From Mastigamoeba balamuthi (Eukaryota; Evosea; Mastigamoebida; Mastigamoebidae): a stretch of DNA of 64,000 bases. Location of the stretch: positions 1 through 64,000 of the forward strand of contig CACRSC010000107.1 of assembly GCA_902651635.1 (NCBI GenBank), given 5' to 3'. A program made the position numbers and the translations under genes. Under the pieces are notes generated by a model. It was not told the DNA's origin. It worked only from the letters and a program-made list of their open reading frames with translations, and made no database searches. Below are positions 1 to 12,435 of the stretch, piece by piece. The first letter of the stretch is position 1. Each line of letters starts with the position of its first letter.

Positions 1-371
1 CCCCGGCGCTCTCCAGCCACGTCGGAACTCCCCTTGATGGTCTGCAGTCCTCTCAATATCCTGGTTTACCTCGAGACTGTCCTCTGGGCTCTCCGCGGCA
101 TCGCTGGTCTCACTGGCTCTGTTTCACCGTCATTGGTGTCGCACCCTTGGTTCTCGGACACTTTGTGCGGCGTCGCCACCGTGTGAACAGACGCCACTCG
201 GCTGTCTCGCGCACAACCGTTGCCCAGGCCTGCAGCCCCTGTGGCCCAGGTGATCCTGCGAACAGTGCTGAGCCTCTACGGTGCCCGCACTGGCGAGCTG
301 TTCAACTCACTGCCCAGAGGTGCTGCACGGAGCGCGGCGAGTTGAACAGCTCTTCAGTGGGGGCGTCGTAG
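1..371 (+). CDS. 3' end of a single-pass membrane protein (partial)
   Basis: The gene enters from outside the window and its function is unknown. Two exons can be joined: up to 180, then 250-371, across an intron 181-249 that ends in CAG. The first exon carries a hydrophobic stretch (VIGVAPLVLGHFV) followed by a basic stop-transfer RRRH. The second gives a short tail beginning DPANSAEPLRCPH and a stop at 369-371. The inference rests on homology to the opposite-strand gene at 354-790, which has the same membrane segment, the same intron position and a tail starting GDPANSGEPLRRPH. In this copy the sequence upstream of the membrane segment is out of frame with the homologue's, so the copy may be decaying. 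Confidence 0.4.
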   Translation, partial: PALSSHVGTPLDGLQSSQYPGLPRDCPLGSPRHRWSHWLCFTVIGVAPLVLGHFVRRRHRVNRRHSAVSRTTVAQACSPCGPGDPANSAEPLRCPHWRAVQLTAQRCCTERGELNSSSVGAS

Positions 372-790
372 AGGCTCACCACTGTTCGCAGGGTCACCTG
401 GGCCTCAGGGGTGCGGGACTGGCCCTGGCTGTGCGAGAGGCATCTGGCGTCAGGGTCCGCCGCAGACGCCCTGCCCCACAAGCGACAGTGCTGGTGGCTC
501 GGCAGCACCAGCGCTTTCGCAATGGGGCAGGCACTCTGGGAGCGTGCAGAGCACCTGGGCGACGCTGCACGAGGGGTCCGAGAACCAGGGGGACGAAAGC
601 AACGATGGCGCACACAGACAACCCGGAGAGCCCAGCGATAGCGACGTGGAGATCCCCGAGGACGGCCTCGAAGTTGGCACCCGTGGGGAGGACCTGGCGA
701 AACTGGGAGGGCCGAGAGCCACCAATGCGCTCGCACTGCTGCGGAGGTGTGCTTGTCGCAGACAAATGGCTGCTTCGTTTACGCCACTCG
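354..790 (-). CDS. C-terminal part of a paralogous single-pass membrane protein
   Basis: Read on the minus strand, 790 down to 555 encodes a short ectodomain piece (around PTGANFEAVLGD) and a clear membrane segment (AIAGLSGLSVCAIVAFVPLV) ending in a basic RR. An intron at 554-398 (GTGCTC...CCCAG) leads to a 397-354 exon encoding GDPANSGEPLRRPH and a stop. The upstream limit is not resolved: the open frame runs to about 906 but passes through intron-like repeat sequence. The gene is convergent with its paralogue at 1-371, and the two coding ends overlap by about 18 bp. It is probably a type I receptor-like protein with a very short cytoplasmic tail. No domain identifies a ligand or partner. 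Confidence 0.45.
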
Positions 791-838
791 TCAGCTGACC
801 ACGCTGGTGAATCTGCCCAGATATTTTGGGATTCATAA

Positions 839-4569
<3,731 letters not shown>

Positions 4570-5414
4570 GGCGGGCCTCGCTGCGCGCTCTCCCACACCG
4601 GGAAGCCCCTGTGCGTGCGCGCGCGGGCAGGGCAAGAGAGGGGTGCGGGCGGGATGGATCGTCGGTCCTGCACTCCACTTTTCTCTTGCTCTCCCACGAG
4701 CAGCACCCCACGGCGGCCTCCTCCTCCCCACACCAGCTCTCGGGCAGCGTTGCGCTGCGATGCTTGCTCTGTGCCCCTGCGAACAATGCTCTCGGGAACG
4801 ACGTTTGTTGAAACAGCGCAGAGCGGGGGCTGCCGCGGACAAACACCTGTGCCGTGCTGTACACTGCACGTGCTGCCTTGGGCGGCCCTCAGCCAGCCAT
4901 GTGCCCCAGTGCCCTGGACCACGCCCTGCTCTGCCCACGGGTCCGAGGGTTCCCGAAGTGCGGTAGGCCCTGTTTTTGTACTCATGGTGCTTGATAGGAT
5001 ACGCCCCGCCCGCCGGACGGGAGGGCTGGAGCGGTTTTTTTGTGGATATCTCTTAAATTGTTACAGAAAAGGAGTTCTTTTTGCCTGGCGCTCACCGCAG
5101 TGCTTATGAGCAAAACCGGTCTTCAGAGCTGACGAATAGCAGGCACACTGTTTCCAAAACACACACACGGCATCCGTGGCGCAGCACAGCCCACTCCGAC
5201 GCACAGGCACACGCCATGCCCAGCGGAGACGAACACAGGAGCATGCAGGAGGGGGCGGGGGAGCGGGGGACGTGCATTCTGAAGCTGGAAGGAAGAGCAA
5301 CAACTGCGGGTAGACTTATGACGAAGCATGGAACCCGCACTGCCCTCGTCACCAGAATCGCCCCAAACCCGTCAGAGCACCCCCCAGAGACTCTAAACTG
5401 CACACACTTACATA
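4570..5414 (+). other. Intergenic, p97 to glycosyltransferase
   Basis: No conserved coding sequence is seen on either strand; the open frames present are compositional. It holds the 3' flank of p97 and the probable promoter of the glycosyltransferase gene. A run of T after GAGCGG at about 5030-5040 is the only simple-sequence feature. Confidence 0.5.
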
Positions 5415-6608
5415 ATGCACCACCACCTCTACCCGATCCTGCTCGCAGCCCTCGCCTGCACCACCCTCGCGCTGCTGGCTACCCGCCGCGCCTACTGCAC
5501 GGCCTCCCCCGACGCTGCGGCGACGCACGACCACGACATTGCGCTCAACAGCTCCTCTTCCCTCTTTGACGAGGCCTACGTCTTCGTCGCCCTCTCGGAC
5601 ACCTACGTGCGCCTGGCCCTGGGCCTGCAGGCCGCCCTGCGTGCCGTGGGCTCCACGCGGCCCTGCATGGTGCTCGCGGGCCCGGCGGTGAGCGTAGCGG
5701 CCGAGGGCGCTATGAGCCTCGGGGGTATCGCGGTCGTGCGGATACCCAAGTCCCCCAGGCACCCCAACTGGAGGCCACGCTGGCGGCGCTGGGACGACCT
5801 GCTCAGCAAGCTGGAGGTCTTCCGCGTCCGGGTGCGGCGCCTCGTGTACGTGGACCTCGACACCGTGCTGCGCGGCAACCCCGACGACCTCTTCGGCTGC
5901 CCTGAACCGTACGACTCCACACCTTCCGGGAAAAACGCAAGTCCAGAAGTCCGTTCGGCTCAGCTCTCTCGGGGCGGCAGGTTCGTCGCGAGCCAGGACA
6001 ACTGGGGCTGCGACACGGCACGGCCGGGGACGGTCAACAGCGGGCTGATGCTCGTGCGCTACGACGCCGGGACGTACGCGGGGATGATGCAGACGCTCGA
6101 GCACGAGGTCATCGGGGGAGGCGACCAGGAGATCATCGGGAAGTACTGGCGCCGGAGGCTCGGAAGGGTCGCCACGCTGCCCGACAGCTACTGCACGTAC
6201 CACACGCGCTACAACGACAGGGACCCCAGGTGCCGCTGGGTCAGCCCCGAGTTCCGAGTGCGTGCAGGCCGGCTGTGTTCTCCACGCCTCATTTACTCAA
6301 ATCGAGTGTGTTCTTTTTTGTCTTTGCAGAAGGCGAAGATCATACACCTGGCCGACGCCAAGGTGGACTGGGACGCCACAGCGCTGCACGGCAGGGACAC
6401 GCCGGGGCTGGCGCGGTGGGCTCGGCCGTTCATTCAGATGTACAAGGAGCAGAACGACATGGCTGGCCGCGCGATGCTGGAGCTCGCGGGACACGCCGGT
6501 GTGGACCCCAGCATCGCCGCCTTTGTCCACAAGCTCTACGGGAACCTCGTTGTGGAGAGCGACGAGTCGAATGCAACATCGGATTCATCTGACTCGGAGT
6601 CAAGATGA
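5415..6608 (+). CDS. Glycogenin-like GT8 family glycosyltransferase, type II membrane protein
   Basis: It probably transfers a sugar from a nucleotide-sugar donor inside the secretory pathway. It starts with a short cytosolic end and one membrane anchor (residues about 6-28), then a lumenal GT8 fold: VYVDLDTVL (the DxD metal/nucleotide motif), SQDNWGCDT, NSGLMLV, GGDQEIIGKYW and IIHLAD. Two introns are likely at 5909-5980 (GTACGA...GGCAG) and 6258-6329 (GTGCGT...TTGCAG). Both are 72 bp and contain no in-frame stop, so an unspliced reading would look equally open. Removing them joins GCPEP to FVASQDN and SPEFR to KAKIIHL, which restores family spacing. The tail is acidic and serine-rich. The acceptor sugar is unknown. 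Bacterial-type and plant GUX-type GT8 enzymes are alternatives to glycogenin. Confidence 0.85.
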   Translation: MHHHLYPILLAALACTTLALLATRRAYCTASPDAAATHDHDIALNSSSSLFDEAYVFVALSDTYVRLALGLQAALRAVGSTRPCMVLAGPAVSVAAEGAMSLGGIAVVRIPKSPRHPNWRPRWRRWDDLLSKLEVFRVRVRRLVYVDLDTVLRGNPDDLFGCPEPYDSTPSGKNASPEVRSAQLSRGGRFVASQDNWGCDTARPGTVNSGLMLVRYDAGTYAGMMQTLEHEVIGGGDQEIIGKYWRRRLGRVATLPDSYCTYHTRYNDRDPRCRWVSPEFRVRAGRLCSPRLIYSNRVCSFLSLQKAKIIHLADAKVDWDATALHGRDTPGLARWARPFIQMYKEQNDMAGRAMLELAGHAGVDPSIAAFVHKLYGNLVVESDESNATSDSSDSESR

Positions 6609-6754
6609 GATTCAGTGGAGAAAGTGGCGGGAACAATTGATCACAGACTATTCGAACATCATTTGCATTTCTCTCCAGTGCCCACACAGAGCCTGGGCTC
6701 CTCACACTTTGCAAATGAAACGTCAAGAGGTTGAGCTTTCTTCCACGGTAACCC

Positions 6755-8432
6755 CTACTGGCCGAGCACATGCCTTGCAGCTGCGATGATCTCGGAGGCC
6801 AGGAGCTCCACGTGCTCCGCGTGCGTGCGGAAGTTGACGATGGCCGCGCGCCCCAGACGCATCCCGCGCACCGTGGCCGCCGAGATGTTGACACTCCCGC
6901 CCTCGAGGATGCGCAGGACCATGGCCTGCGTGGCCTCGTTGACCACGTCGTCGGGGGCGCCCTCGGGGAGCGTCGGGCGGAAGGTGACGATGGAGAGGCT
7001 GCGGGTGACGACCTGGGCGACGCCCGAGGCGTCGAGGCGCTTGGCCAGGGCGTCGGCCAGGTCGAGCTTCTCGTCGAGGCAGGCCCTGAAGGCGGCGACG
7101 CCGCGGTGGGCGAGGGGCAGCCAGACGTTGCCTGCGCGGAAGGGCCTGGTGAGCTCGGGCGAGACGTCGCAGAAGCTGGTCTGCTCGCGGGCGGCCAGGC
7201 CGCCGTCGAGGTACGCCTTGCCCGTGCCGGCTGCGGTGCCCGGGTGGGCGCAGAACGCGGCGCGGAGGTCGGACTGGCGGCGGACGACGAGGGCCGAGGT
7301 GGCGCAGGGCAGGAAGAGGCCCTTGTGGAAGTCCATCGACACAGAGTCGGCCAGCGCGATGCCCGCCATGGCCGACCTCCCGCGCCCCGTCAGGGCGTAG
7401 AAGCCGCCGTACGCCGCGTCGACATGCATCCACAGGCCCAGCTCCGCCGCCGCCCTGGCCACTGCCCCGAGGTCGTCCACGGTGCCCGTCGCCGTGGTCC
7501 CCGCCGTCGCCACCACCATGAACGGCGTCAGTCCGTTGTTGCGGTCCTTCTCCACCTCCGCCCGCAGCGCCTCCACGTCCAGCCGCAGGTCCAGAGGCCC
7601 CCCGAGCACACGGGAGGCCCGCTGGACTGTCCTGACGTTGCAGAGAGGGATGCCGGCGACGCCCGCGCCCTTGGCAGCGCTGAAGTGCGTCTGGTCGCCC
7701 ACGTAGACCACCGCGCGCTCGAGGCCCCGGCTCTCGGGGAACGCGCGGCAGCGGGCTGCCACGACGGCGCAGAGCGTGGCCTCGCTGCCGCATGACGTCA
7801 GGAAGCCACCTGAGGCCGCCGGGTCGTATCCGACGACGTCGCCGGAGCACCAGCGGACCACTGCGGCCTCCATCTCCGTGGCCACGGGGCCCAGCCACCA
7901 CACGCCCGCGTACACGTTGAGCATCTGGGCCGCGGCGCCCCCGATGGCAGCCTCTGGCAGCCCCCCACCGTGGAAGTGGGAGAACGTGCCTGGCGGGCAG
8001 AGGCAGAGCGGCACTGCACTGTCAGGCTTGCGTACGGAACAGCCGAGAGCGCGAAAACAAAGTGGACAGAAGCCGAGAGAAACAGACTGGAGGGCTGAGA
8101 GGCGCACAGGGGTGCGGCCCAAAGGGCCCGTGGTCGCGGGCACTCAGCAGGACGCCGAGGACGTCGTCGAGGGGGCGGCCCTGCTCGGAGCCGACGACTG
8201 CCCCGGGCTTGCGGAGCTCGAGAGCGCGGGCGACAGCGGACCTGTACGCAGCGCCCCCGTCGATCTCGGGGTGGGCGACGAGCGTGCACGGGGCCGCCGA
8301 CGGCGAGCACGAGGCGTCGAGGGCGGTGGCCACGCGGGAGAGCACGGCTGCGGCAAGGCCCAGCAGCTCCGAGGGCTCCTGGTCGAGCGGGTGGCTGCGG
8401 GGCTGGGCGGGGTCGTTGCGGTTGTCCTGCAT
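6755..8432 (-). CDS. Group II PLP-dependent amino-acid decarboxylase (copy 1, intact)
   Basis: It is predicted to decarboxylate an aromatic or acidic amino acid in the cytosol; the substrate cannot be read from sequence. Two exons, 8432-8144 and 7989-6755, around a 154-bp intron (GTGCCC...GCCAG) give 507 residues, normal for the family. Visible motifs are STFSHFHGGG near residue 98, SGGFLTSCGSEATL, the cofactor-binding HVDAAYGG, and the Schiff-base lysine in SVSMDFHKGLFLP. The downstream GRAAIVNFRTH and the C-terminus HVLGQ are conserved in copy 2. The start MQDNRNDPAQPR is the first ATG in frame and is shared by both copies. The duplicated block includes about 120 bp past the stop. Tyrosine, glutamate or sulfinoalanine decarboxylase are all possible. 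Confidence 0.93.
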
Positions 8433-9739
8433 CAGTGCAGCTGTTGGGCCCTTTTCTGTTGTGCTTGTGGCTCTGTTGTGGGGCCCACCCGACGATCTGC
8501 CCTCACGGAAGCGCCACGTCATGTTCCCGCTGCTCCGGCGCACTGCATTTCCGCAATGGCCGGTGGGCAGACGAGGGGAACCGCTGCAAGGGCCCACCGA
8601 GGCTGGGGCTGCTGGGTCTGCCTCTGGGACTCGCGGCATGACACGCACAGCTCCAAAACCCATGAGCACAACTGATACCCCCAGCCTCACCCTGCTTCGA
8701 GGGTTGTGCTCGTGTGTTCCATACACCTCGGCAGGCATGGCCCTGCTGCTGCTGGCCACCGCCCCTGCATCGCGTTCCCGCTGCCCTGCGGCCTGCGGCG
8801 TGCGTCCTTCAGAGTTGCTCGCATGCAGGTGGTCGCCGGTGTTCAGAGAAACTGTGCAGAAAGGGAAAGGGGCGTCCGCACTGCCCTGCTCCCTCGGTGC
8901 CACGCCCCCTTGCCCGTCGAATCAGCAGAAAATGCCAACAGCAATGCGCTCAGGAAGCATCATGACGTGACGCTCTCACTGCGTTGTTCATGCGCTGCTG
9001 GCCTCGACAGCTTTCAGACACCATTTCTCAAAAAAACCGACTTGCTATCAAACAATTTCGCGTTCGTGGGGGCGAGAAATCGTGATACACCGAGATGGGG
9101 GACGTGAGGGGCGGAGGGACCTGCCTCAAGGGCCCAGAGATGGGGCAGATGGAGGCAGGGCTCGGCGAGTGGGTGAGTGGAAACAGTGTACGATTGGGGA
9201 GGAAAAGTCCGTCAATCCTACCCAGGAATTCGTATTCCCACGTCAGTAGTAGATATCTGCGAAGTATAGATTCCTTCCATTATTGTTTATTAGTTCTTCC
9301 ACTTGTGTTGGCTGTTGTTCGACGTACTGATTCGTCTCGTAGCCCAGAACACCAGTCTTTTCGAGTGTGTGAACTCAAGAGCAGACACACCAAGGGAACT
9401 AGGATGACAATTCCACGCTGGTCACTGTTGCTTTGGTGTGTGAGGGGGGTGGGACACCATTCAATCACGAGGAGAGAATGTCCTGTGTGTTGAACACAGT
9501 CTTGTAGAAGCTCCATAAGACTGAGTTGTCCTTGGGGGTGGGCTGATTGATGTCAGAGACCTCGGTCACCTCCTGGTCATGCTGTGCCTGGTCTGGTGCC
9601 CCTGGATGTGCTTGACGTGGACAGCAGCACCAGCAGCACTGCCGTGTGAACGACCATCAGCTGTCAGACTTGTAATGAACATTATCAGGGAACAGCACAG
9701 TTCCATTCTCACCGGTGTTCTCCTCTCTGCAACAGGAGC
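8433..9739 (+). other. Intergenic, upstream of decarboxylase copy 1
   Basis: No gene is supported here. The part next to 8432 is the decarboxylase promoter side and shows only patchy similarity to the equivalent region upstream of copy 2. About 9000-9520 is lower in GC and has no coding signal on either strand. Confidence 0.5.
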
Positions 9740-11544
9740 TCACAGGTGCGCAGCCGAACCCGTGAACTGGCTGACGAAGCTGAGGGTGTACGAGGCGTTG
9801 CGCAGGCTCCCGGTGAACACCGCGGGCAGGGGCCTGTAGTGCACCGCGGCCTCTGCAGCCCCCAGGCGGGTCTCGAGAGAGTAGCCCACCACCGCCAGCA
9901 GGCGGGCCACACCGCACGTGACCCGAACCCCCTCTGCCGGGTCGCAAACGAAGAGCCCCGGCTCCCCTCTCTCCTCGCACTTGGCACACCCCATCAGCGC
10001 CGCGCCGTCCCCGGATGGCTGCACGACCCAGCAGGCGACCACCTTTGTGAGCTCGCGCCTCTGGTGCACGTTGAACGCCGCCATCGACAGCGCCAGCGCC
10101 CCGAAGCACACCAGGACCACCAGCGACACGCGCAGGGTGCCGTTGCTGCCGTGCGGCTGGGGCGGTGGCGCTGCGGCTGGAGCGGCGGCGCCCTCGTCTG
10201 TGTTGTCGGCGGACACCGCCCGCTCTGCTACCGGCACGCTCACGTTCCTCCTCGTCAGCGTGTGCGCCTGCGGCTGGGACTGCTGCTCCAACTGCAGGAT
10301 GACCGCGTTCTCCGCGGTGTTGGGGCCGCGCACGTCGTCGACCTGCGCCGCCTGCGCTGTCTTGGACTTGCCTTTCTGCGCGGTCGATTGAGTTGCGCTC
10401 GGTCAGCGAGAAGGAACAAAGTGGCAGACGGCAGGAGGCTGCGGGGGGACTGCGTGCCCCGCGGTTGTGGGTCTCCAGCCTCGAGTACCACTTGCCGTCG
10501 CAGCAGCGGGGGTCGGAGCAGTAGAACGCGAAGTCTGCGTGGTTCCTGTTCTTCTTGCCGCGGTAGTCGTGCGGGGCCACCGAGCACTCGTAGTGCACAG
10601 CGCGGCCCGTCCTGGCGGCCGCCGCGGGGCCCCAGTGCACCCTGCAGCAGTGGTCCGTGCGGCAGAAGCCCTGGCACGCGAGGGCGCTGGCCTCCTGGAG
10701 CTCGCGGAGCCTCTGGGCTCCCAGGGGGTCCGCGGACTCGCTGGGCGCCCACCCCGAGCTCCGCAGCTTCTGCAGCCGCAGGAAACACTCGCCCGCCCTC
10801 GCGCACGCGGCGCCGGCGAGGGCACGTGGGTCCTGGGCGACACCGCCCGTTGCCGCAGCTGTGGCCGCTGGCCCCTGGAGGCCAGGGGCGTCCGAGTGGC
10901 TGTCGTCTCTGCGGGCCCTCTTCCTCGCGTCGCACTTGGCCCACGTGCCCCTGAACGCGTACGCGCAGTGCCCGTCCTCCCCTGCGTCCAGCGCGGGGCG
11001 TCAGGCGGGGGCACGGAGGGGGCGGCGCAGCGCAGGCGTACCGGGCGAGGGGCGGAGGGCGAGGCAGAGGGGGAGGGGCAGCCCGTGGGCCACGCAGAGC
11101 TCCCGCGAGGCGCAGAGGCCGTGGCAGCGCTGCCCCGACGCCCGCCAGAGGCCCAGCACCCTCTCGGCGCCCTCCCGGCACTCGCCCTCGTCCGACTCGC
11201 GTAGCGCCTCGAGCCGCTCGGCGCATCGCCCGCTGCCGTCCCCGTTGGGCCCCCGCAGGGCAGCGGAGCCGTCAGTGCGAATTCAGTGCGGCCGTCGCAA
11301 CGCACCACAGCGCCGTCGCGGCCAGCTGGCACGTGCCCGCCGACGGGGGCGCTGCCGGGGCCTCTGGGGAGTCGGGATCGAGCGCGGGCGGCGAGCAGAG
11401 GGCGTCCCAGAGGCCGCACGGGGGCGCCGCCTGCGGTGCTGCCCGGGGCGACTGCGGCAGCGGCGATCCCGCCAGAGCCCACGCGGGGGCGCTGGGCGAC
11501 GGCACGGCCTGCGCGCTGACGGTGGGATCAGCAGTGCCCCGCAT
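9740..11544 (-). CDS. Cysteine-rich protein with one membrane segment, family unknown
   Basis: I do not recognise this family. Four exons close in phase: 11544-11306, 11232-11042, 10981-10458 and 10375-9740, giving 529 residues. The N-terminal about 75 residues are Pro/Ala-rich and have no signal peptide. The middle carries cysteine pairs (GQRCHGLCASRELC, CQGFCRTDHCCRVH, YCSDPRCCDGKWYS). A single membrane segment lies near residue 370 (SLVVLVCFGALALSMAAFNV), after a Q/P-rich linker. A C-terminal domain follows with CAKCEERGEPGLFVC. The spacing of Cys and His could bind zinc, but no known finger fits. Intron 3 (10457-10376) has a GC donor; no GT donor in the neighbourhood keeps the phase. Topology is uncertain: with no leader, the larger half may be cytosolic. 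Confidence 0.65.
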
Positions 11545-12435
11545 GGCGCTGGAAGTTGGCTGAGCGGCTGAGGGTGCGGCACACGCGTGACGGCGTCTGT
11601 GTGCCTCTTCCGAATCTGGCAAAAATCGCACAGTTGCCCCAGCGGGGTGCGCTCCCCTGTGCCCCGCGCTGCTCGCAGCCTCCGCCACCGTGGGCCGCCG
11701 CACAGCTCCCACGCTGCTGCCCACACATGGCAGAACGGATGTGGGGCAGTGCGGGCTCCGTGCGAGGCCCCTGCGGCCGGCAGTGAGCGGCACACGGGGG
11801 TGCACGTGGGGGAGGGGCCCAGGCACACGAATGACGTGGGCTGCGAGGCGCTGAGCGTGTCGTCCGAGCGCCGGGCCAACCCAAGCCGCCCTGTTCCGCT
11901 CGGCGCTGTGCCAGGAGATGACCTGGCTCGACACACACAAGACCGGTACATTCAGTTGTTCTTTCTCCTTCTCAATCAATTGATTGCGGTGGATACTCAG
12001 TCTTTCCGACCGCGTTGCACGGGCGCAGCTGCGCTCACGTCGTCGCGCATGAGGCGTGCAGAGGACCACCGAGGGGTCGACGAGCAGGAGGGGCTTCTCT
12101 GCCTGGGCGTCGCTCGTCTTGGGAGCCGCTCGACGAGGTCGTCGCGGAATTCCAACTCCTCGGACTCTGCAGTGTCTTTTTTCAACGGCATACCGGAAGA
12201 TGCTGGAGCGGTGCGAGTGCCAGCAGCACAGGTGCTCTGTTGTGGCGCTGCTGTGGACTGCGTTCGCTGCTGAGTATCTGCGAAGTTGAGAATCGCCCGT
12301 AAACAAATCCAACCGGCGAAGATAATTTAATGTGTGTGTTGTTGTGTTGCGATCGATCGCTCGATGTGGTTGTTGAGCTGCTGTGTTGTTGTGTTGTTGT
12401 GTGTGTGTGCGGTGCTCGTGCTCTGGGCAGCCACC
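11545..12435 (+). promoter_or_regulatory. Divergent promoter region between the Cys-rich and LRR-U-box genes
   Basis: The two flanking genes are transcribed away from each other, so both promoters must lie here. It contains the perfect palindrome CAATCAATTGATTG at about 11973-11986 followed by CGG, a motif also found elsewhere in the window. A TTG/TGTTG-rich low-complexity stretch lies at about 12334-12410. No protein-coding sequence is supported. Confidence 0.4.

Noticed and set aside
6770-7795. Long plus-strand open frame antisense to decarboxylase copy 1 (and 15771-16796 in copy 2)
   Set aside because: It is a shadow of the GC-rich minus-strand gene; the minus frame has all PLP-enzyme motifs and the plus frame has none.
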